Positions 51,509 to 59,748 of a stretch of DNA of 64,000 nt are shown piece after piece (position 1 is the stretch's first letter; each line of letters opens with the position of its first letter). Below the pieces are notes generated by a model. That model did not search any database. It saw only the letters and a program-made list of their open reading frames with translations, and was not told the DNA's origin. The stretch covers positions 2,735 to 66,734 of the forward strand of contig CAJUHR010000012.1 of the NCBI GenBank assembly GCA_910586255.1. The letters are read 5' to 3'. This stretch comes from an uncultured Lachnospiraceae bacterium (GTDB taxonomy: Bacteria > Bacillota > Clostridia > Lachnospirales > Lachnospiraceae). Both the position numbers and the translations under genes were made by a program.

Positions 51509-53468
51509 CTATTCTTCCGTTTTAGCCAGCTGCTCCTTCAGATACCGCAGCTGCCCTCCGCACAAAATCACTTCCAGCTCGCTGTCTGACAGTTCCACCT
51601 TTGCCTGGAAGGAGACGTCCTTCGTCTTATCCCGAACCGTCACTTTCCTCATCTTTAACTGCTCCCGAAGATTCTCGATCTCCAACTCATCCATCAACTC
51701 CAGCTTGTCATAGTCCGCCGGATCCGCAAAGATCATGGGGATAATCCCGTGGTTCACCAGATTGCCCTTGTGGATTCTGGCAATGCTCTTGGCAATCACC
51801 GCCTTCACCCCCAGATACATGGGATTGATGGCTGCATGTTCCCTGGAAGAACCCTGTCCGTAATTCTCCCCCCCGATGATAATGCTCTTGCCCAGTTCCT
51901 TTGCCCTGGCCGCAAAATCCGGGTCATACCGGTGATAACAGTACTGGGACATCAGAGGAATATTAGAGCGCATGCTGGAAAATTCCGCGCTGGCCGGCGT
52001 GATGTCGTCTGTGGTGATGTTGTCCACGGTCTTTAAGCTGATCTTTGCATTTAAATACTGCTCCGGCGCGTCCGGTATGGGCAGAGGCTTGATGTTCGGT
52101 CCCCGGACAATCTCCACCCTGGCCGTTTCCTCCTGCGGCAGCGGGGGAATGATCATGGAATCATCCACCGGATAGGACTCCGGCTCCTTCACCTGATCCA
52201 GGATTTTCACATCCTCCCCCATCAGTTCCCGGGCTGTGGTAAAGGTTCCCGTGACAGCCGTTGCCGCGGCGCTCTCCGGGCTTACCAGGTAGACCTGGGC
52301 TGTGGGATTGCCTGCACGGCCTCTGAAGTTCCGGTTGGTGGTCCGAACAGCCACCCCGTCCGTGGCCGGCGACTGGCCGATAGCACAGCAGGGCCCGCAG
52401 GCCAGTTCCAAAAGCCGCACCCCGGCATCCATCAGCATTTCCACATAGCCGTCCCGCATCAGCTGCTTATAGATCTGCTTGGAGGAAATGGCACAGGTAC
52501 AGCTTACATCCTCATGGACATGATGTCCCTTTAACACCAGAGCCGCTTTGGCAATGTCCCGATAGCTGGCATTAGTACAGCTTCCGATCATCACCTGCTG
52601 CACCTTCTTCTTTTCCACCTCCCGGATGGCAGTCACATTGTCCGGCTGATGGGGGCAGGCAATCAGCGGCTCCAGTTCACTTAAGTTGATCTCCATCTCC
52701 CCGTCATAGCTACAGCCCTCATCAGGCAGCATCCGGACGTACTCTTTCTCTCTCCTGGGCCTTCATAAACTTGCGCACCTGCTCATCCGCCGGGAATATG
52801 GAGGTGGTGGCTCCCATCTCCGCTCCCATGTTGGCAATAGTTGCCCGGGCCGAAACCTCCAAAGTCTCCGCCCCCGGCCCTACATATTCAAACACCTTTC
52901 CCAATCCGCCCTTGACCGTCACCTGGCGGAGCATTTCCAGAATCACTTCCTTGGCGTTGCATCCCGGCCTCAGCCTGCCGGTTAAGTTCACCCGGATAAT
53001 CTCCGGCATTTTCAGCCGCATGGGCACGCCGGTCATGGCCGTGGCCACATCCATGCCTCCCACTCCGATGCAGAGCATCCCGATGGCTCCGCCGTGAGGA
53101 GTATGGCTGTCCCCGCCCATGGAAAGCTTTCCCGGCGCCCCGAACCTGGCCACCTGGATGGCGTGGCAGATGCCGTTTCCCGGCCTGGACACATACACTC
53201 CGTATTTCTTTGCCACCGACTGTAAATAAATATGATCGTCCGGCGTCTTGTGATCCAGATACAGCAGATTGTGATCCAGATGGCTGACGCTGCATTCCGT
53301 CCTCACCCGGTCAATGCCCACGGCCTCAAAGGCCAGATAAGTCATCACCGCATTGATATCGTGGGTCAGTGTCTGGTCTACCTTGAGATAGATCTCCTCC
53401 CCTGCCTTCATCTCAGACGGCTTTGACAGATGAGACGCCAGGATTTTCCTTGTCAGATTTTGTGCCAT
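51509..53468 (-). pseudogene. Aconitate hydratase, frameshifted
   Basis: Two frames together give a normal clostridial aconitase of about 650 residues. The first (53468-52722) starts at an ATG after GGAGGG and carries QTLTHDINAVMTYLAFEA and SMGGDSHTPHGGAIGMLCIG. The second (52732-51509) carries VQQVMIGSCTNASYRD, the cluster cysteines CGPCCAIG, and YGQGSSREHAA in the swivel domain. They meet at GAGAGAAAGAG (52742-52750): an extra A in the AAA at 52745-52747 moves the frame. Without it the text reads ...AQERE-EYVRMLPDEG. Aconitase converts citrate to isocitrate. Either a real decay, which would silence the step, or a base error. Confidence 0.8.
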
Positions 53469-53540
53469 GTTTTTTCCCTCCACTCCTTTATCTGAGTACT
53501 TTCGGAAACTCTTTGTGTCCAGATTTGTGGATGGATGCAA

Positions 53541-54082
53541 AATGTTTCTGAGAGTACTCTGTCTTTATTTTCACGGTTCTCTTTTACTGCCGGACTGTGT
53601 TATGCCTGAGAACTGCTTCTTCCCCCTGTCACTGCATTTGTCTTACCATTTCGCACTCCCTCTATCTCTTCACCTTCGTCACCACCACGCCCGTCCGCTT
53701 CATCTCCTCCACCAGCGTTTTCTGCTTTTCCCGCTTTCGCAGCGCCCGCTCCGTCACACAGCTCCGAAGTGGTAAACCCCCGCAGACGTTCGATTAACTT
53801 CTTCCTTTCCTCAGTCAACATTTCTCCCCCCATTTCTCTGCAAACCGGGCTTTTCCCGAAAGCATGGTTCCTTTTTTCAGACGCTTCTTCTTTCCCCTCT
53901 CCTCTCCGCCCCTGCCTCCGGTCGGTCCTTTCTGTATCAAAACCAGAAAATTCTTTTTCTATAAAATATTATAATCCTATTTTTTCTATAAGTAAAATAT
54001 ATGATTTTGTATGTTTATCATATAATTTTTCCTATGGGCAATTCTCTGTTTCCCGCCCGCCGCCAATGCTGAAAGTGACGCT
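53541..54082. other. Gene-poor region with decayed fragments
   Basis: The aconitase leader, then a minus-strand RraA-like fragment (53600-53833, separate entry), then about 250 AT-rich bases without a frame of interest. TATAAT-like words occur around 53960-54030. Confidence 0.5.
53600..53833 (-). pseudogene. RraA-like protein remnant
   Basis: A 77-codon frame whose first third, MLTEERKKLIERLRGFTTSELCDGAG, resembles the N-terminus of RraA-like proteins (also annotated as regulator of RNase E or 4-hydroxy-4-methyl-2-oxoglutarate aldolase). The remainder is glycine- and glutamate-rich text unlike any family and is probably out-of-frame decay. A full member has 200-230 residues. Such genes commonly sit beside PrpF and aconitase genes, which supports the reading. 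Confidence 0.45.
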
Positions 54083-54184
54083 ATGGCAGAATTAGACGAA
54101 AAGGACATTATTGAAATGGTACGCATTACCACAATCTTTTCAAACTATATGAAACAAAAATTCAGCGAAATCAAAGAGGAATAA
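54083..54184 (+). CDS. 33-residue small peptide or fragment
   Basis: A short frame, MAELDEKDIIEMVRITTIFS then NYMKQKFSEIKEE. It looks like the end of a helical regulator. It lies directly upstream of two further small frames in the same direction and may be part of a decayed cassette. No strong ribosome site. Confidence 0.3.
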   Translation: MAELDEKDIIEMVRITTIFSNYMKQKFSEIKEE

Positions 54185-54191
54185 TGGCAGT

Positions 54192-54341
54192 ATGAAAAAG
54201 AAATCTGCTTCAGTTGACAGCCAGAAGCACAGGGACACAGCAAGATGTTGTCTGCTTTTTTATGACTGGTATGTGCAAAAAATCAAGAAAAGCAAAGGAT
54301 GCTGCATTTCGGAAAATGGTAAAACGGAGGTAGAAAAATGA
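54192..54341 (+). CDS. 49-residue small protein upstream of DUF1848 remnant
   Basis: A charged, cysteine-bearing frame (MKKKSASVDSQKHRDTARCC, then LLFYDWYVQKIKKSKGCC). It overlaps the next frame by four bases (ATGA), which suggests translational coupling and a once functional operon. Not recognised. Confidence 0.35.
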   Translation: MKKKSASVDSQKHRDTARCCLLFYDWYVQKIKKSKGCCISENGKTEVEK

Positions 54342-54523
54342 TTATCAACACGGGAGGACGAACAGATACCGTTCCGTATTACACAGAATGGCTCTTGAAC
54401 CGCTTTTCTGAGGGGTACGCACTTTCACGCAATCCCTTGTTTCCAAACAAGGTAACACGCTATGAACTGACCCCGGACACGGTAGACTGTGTTGTGTTGT
54501 GCTCTAAGAATTGTATGCTATAA
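54338..54523 (+). pseudogene. DUF1848 protein, truncated
   Basis: GGAGG lies seven bases before the ATG. The first 50 residues are the highly characteristic DUF1848 start (MIINTGGRTDTVPYYTEWLL, PNKVTRYELTPDTVDCVVLC). The frame stops after 61 residues; complete members are about 300. The family is radical-SAM-like with C-terminal cysteines, all lost here. Confidence 0.75.
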
Positions 54524-54602
54524 ATGATTTCATTGAGTAACACTCTTTTGCCTGTCTCAGAAAAAAGACTTTTCATATATCCGAATTTGTTATATTATGA
54601 TG

Positions 54603-54630
54603 GTGGGCTCAAAATACCTTTTGTACCCAC
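54603..54630. repeat. Hairpin element with CAAAATACCTTTTG core, copy 2
   Basis: GTGGG-CT-CAAAA, loop TACC, TTTTG-TA-CCCAC. The stem and loop match copy 1 at 41496-41519 at the core. The palindrome AATGATATCATT follows at about 54637. Lies upstream of citXG. Confidence 0.6.
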
Positions 54631-54699
54631 TTACATAATGATATCATTCTTACCTCAACCGGCAATATAGGGCCTGCCCCTGAGCCAGAAAGGAATCCC

Positions 54700-56055
54700 A
54701 TGGAACACCACGTCACCTTAGCCGAAATGCTGGATGCCCGGGAACGCCGGGTTTTCCGACAGCATAAGCTGCAAGCGAAATATCCCATGTCCATGGTATG
54801 CTTTACCATGAACATTGCCGGCCCTGAAAAGAACTCTCCCATGATCCGCAGGGGCTTTGAGCTGGGAATAAAATATTTAAAGGAGCAGCTGAATGCTCTG
54901 AAAATCCAACCGGTTTACTCTGAAAAAATCGATGAACCCACAGGAAATGAGGCATACTATCTTATTGACGCTGATCCCCTTTTTATTAAGGAAATTACCT
55001 GTGAAATCGAAGACGGCTCAGGGCTGGGCAGACTCTTTGACATGGATGTGCTGGACCCTTCCGGAGAAAAGGTGGAGCGCTCTGCCCTGGGGCTTCCTCC
55101 CCGCTCCTGCCTGATCTGCGGAGGCCCAGCCAGGGATTGTGCCCGCAGCCGCACCCATACAGTAGAACAGCTCCATGCCAAAACCATGGAGATTCTGACT
55201 AATGCAGCAGAAGAAGAGGATGCCTCCCTTGCCGCCAGACTGGCCTTAAGAGCCCTCCTCTATGAGGTCTGCACCACGCCCAAGCCAGGACTGGTAGACC
55301 GGGAGGGCAACGGCAGCCATAAGGATATGGACATTTTCACATTTATGGACAGCGCCAGCGCTCTCTGGCCCTATTTTGAGACCTGCACCCGGATTGGACG
55401 GCAGACGGCCGGACAGATGGCCGCACAGACCTTCCAGCAGCTTCGTTTTTCCGGAAGAAGGGCGGAAGCCGCCATGTTTTCCGCCACGAAGGGGATTAAT
55501 ACCCACAAGGGAGCCATATTCTCCATGGGAATCCTTTGCGGCGCTCTGGGACGGCTTTCCCGGGAAGAGTGGACCTGTTCAGAGAAGGTTTTGAAGGAAT
55601 GTGCCGCCATGACCAAGGGTCTCATTGCCTTTGATTTTGCCGGTCTCTCGGAAGAAAATGCCGTTACCGTGGGGCAGAAATTATATCTTCGCCACCACAT
55701 AACCGGTGTGCGGGGCCAGATGGAGGACGGCCTTCCCGCTGTGCGGGATGCGGGGCTTCCCGCTCTGAAAGAGGGAATCGCCCGGGGGCTTTCTGTCAAT
55801 GATGCCGGCTGCGGCGCCCTGCTGGCGCTGATGACTGCCGCTGTTGATACTAATCTGATTGCCCGCGGCAGTCTGTCTGTCTGGAAAAATACCGTGGAAG
55901 AAATCAAAGAAGTGCTGTCTGGACATCCCTATCCTGACAGACAGACCTTATGCCGGCTGGACAGACAATTTACAGAAAAAAATCTTTCCCCAGGAGGCAG
56001 CGCTGATCTGCTGGCGGTCTGTTACCTGCTGTATTTTTTAGAAATCGAAGGATAG
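54700..56055 (+). CDS. citXG: CitXG fusion, citrate lyase prosthetic-group maturation
   Basis: A 451-residue fusion. Residues 1-155 are CitX (LAEMLDARERRVFRQHKLQA; SMVCFTMNIAGPEKNSPM; the CLICGGPARDCARSRTH region), the transferase that attaches the phosphoribosyl-dephospho-CoA group to apo citrate lyase. Residues 170-450 are CitG (ALLYEVCTTPKPGLVDREGN; GINTHKGAIFSMGILCGALG; LSVNDAGCGALLALM), which makes the precursor from ATP and dephospho-CoA. Both activities are needed for the lyase acyl carrier. AAAGGA precedes the ATG. The lyase genes citDEF are not in the window. Confidence 0.9.
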   Translation: MEHHVTLAEMLDARERRVFRQHKLQAKYPMSMVCFTMNIAGPEKNSPMIRRGFELGIKYLKEQLNALKIQPVYSEKIDEPTGNEAYYLIDADPLFIKEITCEIEDGSGLGRLFDMDVLDPSGEKVERSALGLPPRSCLICGGPARDCARSRTHTVEQLHAKTMEILTNAAEEEDASLAARLALRALLYEVCTTPKPGLVDREGNGSHKDMDIFTFMDSASALWPYFETCTRIGRQTAGQMAAQTFQQLRFSGRRAEAAMFSATKGINTHKGAIFSMGILCGALGRLSREEWTCSEKVLKECAAMTKGLIAFDFAGLSEENAVTVGQKLYLRHHITGVRGQMEDGLPAVRDAGLPALKEGIARGLSVNDAGCGALLALMTAAVDTNLIARGSLSVWKNTVEEIKEVLSGHPYPDRQTLCRLDRQFTEKNLSPGGSADLLAVCYLLYFLEIEG

Positions 56056-56114
56056 TCCGCTTTCCAATCCCTGACGCGGTGCCGCCGCGCATATTTAACT
56101 AAAAGGAGATTCCC

Positions 56115-57158
56115 ATGTCAGAGTACACCATTTCACAAGTCCGCCCCACCGACAAACGCAGCCTCTCTCAGATCGATGCCCTATTAAAGCAGGAGGGCAT
56201 TGAGCGGGATTCCAACTTAGATTATATCTGCGCCATGTATGACGAAGATTATCAGATCATTGCCACCGGAAGCTGCTTTTCCAACACCCTGCGCTGCTTC
56301 GCTGTCAGCAGCGCCCACCAGGGGGAAGGTCTTCTTAATCAGATCATCACTCACCTGATGGACGTCCAGTACGGCCGGGGCAACCTGCACCTGTTCCTCT
56401 ACACAAAAATAAATTCTGCAAAATTCTTCCGGGATTTAGGATTTTATGAGATCGCAAGGGTAGACGAAACCCTTGTCTTTATGGAAAACCGCAAAAACGG
56501 TTTTGAAGACTATCTGGCTAGTCTGGCTAAAACAAAGACAGATGGATTTTCCGCCGCACTGGTGATGAATGCCAATCCCTTTACCCTGGGCCATCAATAC
56601 CTGGTGGAAAAGGCTGCCTCCGAGTGTGACACCCTCCATCTGTTTATTGTCAGTGAGGATGCCAGCCTAGTGCCCTTTTCTGTCCGCAAAAAACTGGTGC
56701 TGGCAGGCATATCCCACCTGCCCAATGTGATCTGCCACGACAGCGGCCCTTATATTATCAGCAACGCCACCTTTCCCAGCTATTTTCTAAAGGATGAGAC
56801 GGCTGTAATCCAGGGGCATGCGAGACTGGATCTGATCGTCTTTACCCGGATTGCCAAAGCTTTATCCGTCACCCGCCGCTATGTGGGGGAGGAGCCTCAG
56901 AGCCAGGTGACAAGAATCTACAATCAGATCATGGCCGATCAGCTTCCCTTGGCTGGGATTGCATGTATTGTGGTTCCCCGAAAGCAGGCGATGAACAAAC
57001 CGATCAGCGCCTCCGCCGTGCGCCAGCTGCTTAAGCGGCAGGATTTTGACTCCTTAAAAGAGCTGGTCCCGCCTTCCACCCTGGATTATTTCCAAAGCCA
57101 GGAGGCTGCTCCGGTTATTGAGAGAATCTGCCGGGCTGCCGATGTGGTCCATTATTAA
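56115..57158 (+). CDS. citC: Citrate lyase ligase
   Basis: A 347-residue [citrate (pro-3S)-lyase] ligase that acetylates the lyase prosthetic group with ATP and acetate. An N-terminal GNAT-like domain (TGSCFSNTLRCFAVSSAHQG; HLFLYTKINSAKFFRDLGFY) is followed by a cytidylyltransferase-like domain with ALVMNANPFTLGHQYLVEKA (the HxGH-related motif is present as GHQY). SADSVR-like ISASAVRQLLKR is near the end. AAAAGGAGATTCCC precedes the ATG. It forms an operon with citXG 60 bases upstream. Confidence 0.9.
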   Translation: MSEYTISQVRPTDKRSLSQIDALLKQEGIERDSNLDYICAMYDEDYQIIATGSCFSNTLRCFAVSSAHQGEGLLNQIITHLMDVQYGRGNLHLFLYTKINSAKFFRDLGFYEIARVDETLVFMENRKNGFEDYLASLAKTKTDGFSAALVMNANPFTLGHQYLVEKAASECDTLHLFIVSEDASLVPFSVRKKLVLAGISHLPNVICHDSGPYIISNATFPSYFLKDETAVIQGHARLDLIVFTRIAKALSVTRRYVGEEPQSQVTRIYNQIMADQLPLAGIACIVVPRKQAMNKPISASAVRQLLKRQDFDSLKELVPPSTLDYFQSQEAAPVIERICRAADVVHY

Positions 57159-57197
57159 AAGGGGGTGCTTATTAAACCGCGGGAGGTGTCAAAATTA

Positions 57198-57365
57198 ATG
57201 CAGGAAAAAACTGTCAAAAAGGACCAGGTCCTGGATATCCTCTATGACTTTCCCAGTCGGCATTTTGTAACCTTTCAAATTTTTTTTGCTGCCAGTCTCC
57301 ATGAACTGCAACTGCCATGTGACTTCATCACTGAATTCTCTGCGGCTGCCCTGTATAATAAATAA
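57198..57365 (+). CDS. Small protein of unknown function (uncertain)
   Basis: A 55-residue frame from ATG at 57198 with GGGAGG 11 bases upstream. VLDILYDFPSRHF resembles the first helix of some small winged-helix domains, then the text becomes hydrophobic (FFAASLHELQLPCDF). It may be a regulator remnant. It lies between citC and the ferredoxin gene on the same strand. Confidence 0.35.
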   Translation: MQEKTVKKDQVLDILYDFPSRHFVTFQIFFAASLHELQLPCDFITEFSAAALYNK

Positions 57366-57386
57366 AAACAAAAAAGGAGCTTTACC

Positions 57387-57584
57387 ATGGCAAAGAGAAA
57401 AGCGATTGTCAGTATCCGGGAATGTGTCGCCTGCGGGTGCTGTATCAAGGTATGTCCAAGAAAAGCCATCACCGTTCCCCGGGGCATCCATGCTGTCATT
57501 GACAGAGAATTGTGTGTAGGGTGCGGAAAATGTGTAAAAGAGTGTCCGGCAAGTGTGATCTCATTGGAGGTGACGGAAGGGTGA
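57387..57584 (+). CDS. 2[4Fe-4S] ferredoxin
   Basis: A 65-residue clostridial-type ferredoxin. The two cluster motifs are ECVACGCCIKVCPRKA and LCVGCGKCVKECPASV, with all eight cysteines. AAAGGAG precedes the ATG. The stop overlaps the GTG start of the membrane protein by four bases (GTGA), so the ferredoxin likely exchanges electrons with it. Confidence 0.9.
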   Translation: MAKRKAIVSIRECVACGCCIKVCPRKAITVPRGIHAVIDRELCVGCGKCVKECPASVISLEVTEG

Positions 57585-58186
57585 AAGAAAAAATGAACAA
57601 AAAAAAGAAGTGGTATGATTACCTGTGGATTGTTTCTCTTACTTACCTGATCCTGGGATTTTTCAATATCCTTTTTGCATGGCTGGGACTCCTCTGCTTT
57701 TTTATCCCTCTTATCATAGCGATTGCAAAAGGCAATAAGGCTTACTGCAACAAATATTGCGGCAGAGGACAGCTGTTTTCCTTAATCGGCGGAAGATTCG
57801 GTTTATCACGGAAAAAGGATATCCCCGGCTGGATGAAATCAGGCAGGTTCCGATATGGATTTCTGATCTTTTTCTTTGTAATGTTTTTCCTTATGCTGTG
57901 GAATACCTGGCTGGTTTTCGCCGGAGCAAAGGACCTTAGAGCTGTGGTAACTCTCTTGTGGACCTTCAAGCTTCCCTGGCACTGGGCCTATCACGGCACC
58001 CTGTTTTCTGACGGTGTGGCACAATTTGCCTTTGGATTTTACAGCGTAATGCTCACCTCCACCGTGCTTGGTTTTTTTACCATGGTTTTATTCAAGCCCC
58101 GCTCCTGGTGTGTGTACTGCCCTATGGGAACCATGACACAGCTGATATGCAGAGCAAAAAACATTGCCCCGTCACCAAAACCGTGA
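57581..58186 (+). CDS. NapH-like iron-sulfur membrane protein
   Basis: About 200 residues. A GTG start at 57581 has GGAGG ten bases upstream; an ATG at 57593 is the other choice. Four or five hydrophobic segments are visible (YLWIVSLTYLILGFFNILFA; FLIFFFVMFFLMLWNTWLVF). Cysteine pairs YCNKYCGRGQ and WCVYCPMGTMTQ are as in the Fer4_5/NapH family, which passes electrons between quinone and soluble ferredoxins. Its acceptor enzyme is not visible here. Coupled to the preceding ferredoxin. Confidence 0.8.
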   Translation: MKEKMNKKKKWYDYLWIVSLTYLILGFFNILFAWLGLLCFFIPLIIAIAKGNKAYCNKYCGRGQLFSLIGGRFGLSRKKDIPGWMKSGRFRYGFLIFFFVMFFLMLWNTWLVFAGAKDLRAVVTLLWTFKLPWHWAYHGTLFSDGVAQFAFGFYSVMLTSTVLGFFTMVLFKPRSWCVYCPMGTMTQLICRAKNIAPSPKP

Positions 58187-58229
58187 TCCGGACATAACAC
58201 ACGTCCAGCAGGCAGCGAGCCTTTACATA

Positions 58230-58904
58230 TTAAAAAGTTAATTTGCAAAGACGCTTCCTGTCTAAGATGGTAACGCCGCCTCTTGAGACCTCCACAATCC
58301 CTTCACTGGCAAAATATTTTAACATTCTGGATACCACCTCACGGGCAGAACCTATATACCGGGCAATCTGCCCGTGTGTCAATGCAATGGTGTCCGATCC
58401 TGTTCGTGCCGATTCATCAGAAAGAAAGATTGCCAGCCGTCTGTCCATGCTCATAAACAAAATCTGTTGCATTACCCACATCACATCCGAAAAACGGCTC
58501 ACCGCTGTTTCCAGCGCAAATATCCGCACATCTGGATTTCTCTCTGAAACCGCCGCAAAAGCAGGCCCGCTGATCACACAGCATTGACTGTCCTCCTCCG
58601 CATCCACAAACACATCAAATGTGACGGCCTCCAGCACACAGGAAGCAGACAGCATACACAAATCGCCTTTGTGCAGACGGTAAAGAGTGATGTCCTTCCC
58701 CTCCTCTGACATCATGTAAAGCCGCAGGCTTCCAAAACGGACAAGAATCACACCGGAACATTCGTCCCCGTTATGAATGTTCTTTCCCTTCGGATAAGCA
58801 ACACAGTACGAGCTCTGACAGATATAATTTTTATCCACATCTGACAGCTTCTGCCAAAAGGGAAAAACTTCCTTGTAAACAGCTTCAAACTCCATTTCCG
58901 ACAT
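58230..58904 (-). CDS. Crp/Fnr-family regulator
   Basis: A 224-residue regulator with an N-terminal cyclic-nucleotide-like beta-barrel (VILVRFGSLRLYMMSEEGKD; LYRLHKGDLCMLSASCVL) and a C-terminal winged helix (IALTHGQIARYIGSAREVVS, RMLKYFASEGIVEVSRGGVT). The YCVAYPKGKN region near residue 35 holds a cysteine, and three more cysteines lie at residues about 83-110, so an oxygen- or redox-sensitive cluster is possible. It is convergent with the NapH-like gene and probably controls the redox cluster. Confidence 0.85.
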   Translation of the reverse strand: MSEMEFEAVYKEVFPFWQKLSDVDKNYICQSSYCVAYPKGKNIHNGDECSGVILVRFGSLRLYMMSEEGKDITLYRLHKGDLCMLSASCVLEAVTFDVFVDAEEDSQCCVISGPAFAAVSERNPDVRIFALETAVSRFSDVMWVMQQILFMSMDRRLAIFLSDESARTGSDTIALTHGQIARYIGSAREVVSRMLKYFASEGIVEVSRGGVTILDRKRLCKLTF

Positions 58905-59049
58905 TCTGTCTTTCCCTCCTCATACCATTCTTGCAAAAACGCTTATATCAGATATCTCTTAATCTATTGCCTGTCGTTATCATCTTCTCCTGTCATTATG
59001 CCTTTCTATTGTTAAAAAATCAAGTAACTATGGAAAATAATAAGAATTT

Positions 59050-59127
59050 TCACTTTGCCTTTGACGGGCAGCCAGTGATGCAGGCCTTGCAGCCAATACA
59101 TTTTTGGGGATTAATATAGGCTTTCAT
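59050..59127 (-). CDS. 25-residue one-cluster ferredoxin-like peptide
   Basis: ATG at 59127 with a perfect AGGAGG seven bases upstream. The product is MKAYINPQKCIGCKACITGC then PSKAK, a single CxxCxxCxxxCP [4Fe-4S] motif and a stop. It is either a genuine miniature ferredoxin or one half of a gene cut by a stop. Upstream is the inverted repeat AAAGGCC/GGCCTTT (59149-59177). Confidence 0.6.
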   Translation of the reverse strand: MKAYINPQKCIGCKACITGCPSKAK

Positions 59128-59148
59128 GATTTTCCTCCTGTAACGTCA

Positions 59149-59177
59149 AAGGCCAGGGAAATTTTCCCCGGCCTTTG
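59149..59177. repeat. AAAGGCC inverted repeat upstream of mini-ferredoxin
   Basis: AAAGGCC-GGGAA and TTCCC-GGCCTTT pair to a long near-perfect stem with few unpaired bases. It could be a terminator of a transcript from the rubredoxin side or an operator/leader hairpin of the mini-ferredoxin gene. Confidence 0.55.
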
Positions 59178-59289
59178 TAGTTCCTCTTTGAGTCATCCGC
59201 ATCCTAAAACGCGGTCCATGAAGCAGAAAAACTATGCGGCGTCCGGCAGGCTTCTGATCGACATGATTGATCATTGTGTGGAATTGAAT

Positions 59290-59344
59290 AAAAAAAGACT
59301 GTCAGCCGGTCAGAAAGGCTTTTTGCCTGTTCTGACCGGCTGAC
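59290..59344 (-). terminator. Strong intrinsic terminator after rubredoxin
   Basis: GTCAGCCGGTCAGAA and TTCTGACCGGCTGAC form a perfect 15-base-pair stem with a CAGGCAAAAAGCCT loop region, followed on the minus strand by TCTTTTTTTA. It closes the rubredoxin transcript. Confidence 0.9.
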
Positions 59345-59388
59345 GGGTCTCCTCATTATTTGATTTACAAACGGCAAACATCCAATCC

Positions 59389-59544
59389 TCAAGCCACAGA
59401 GAACTGATCCTTTCCCACAAAGCAAAGGGGACATTCAAAATCCTCCGGAATATCCTCCCACTTGGTTCCCGGTGCAATCCCTCCGTCCGGATAACCCTGC
59501 TCCTCATCATATTCCCAACCGCATACATCACATACGTACTTCAT
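59389..59544 (-). CDS. Rubredoxin
   Basis: A 51-residue rubredoxin. MKYVCDVCGWEYDEEQGYPD gives the first CxxCG knuckle, GIAPGTKWEDIPEDFECPLC the second CPLC, so all four iron ligands are present. It carries electrons in oxygen and peroxide defence or alkane-type reductions. It has its own promoter and terminator, so it is a single-gene transcript. Confidence 0.95.
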   Translation of the reverse strand: MKYVCDVCGWEYDEEQGYPDGGIAPGTKWEDIPEDFECPLCFVGKDQFSVA

Positions 59545-59636
59545 CAGCAACACTCCTTTTCATAAATTGTTTATTGCTTTGCCCGAATCTATGCCCAGGC
59601 AAATTCTTCCATTTTGTTCCTTTTTTATTGTAGGAC

Positions 59637-59665
59637 AACCCAAAAGCTTTGTCAATACTATTAAA
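59637..59665 (-). promoter_or_regulatory. Promoter of the rubredoxin gene
   Basis: On the minus strand TTGACA, 17 bases, TACAAT: near-consensus, about 93 bases before the start codon, leaving a fairly long leader. Confidence 0.7.
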
Positions 59666-59748
59666 ATTGAAAGCTGCCCTCCAAACTTTCCCATACCCGA
59701 AGGAAACGTCAAGCCTTGTGTGAAACTCTTTTTTGACCGGTTTTTATT

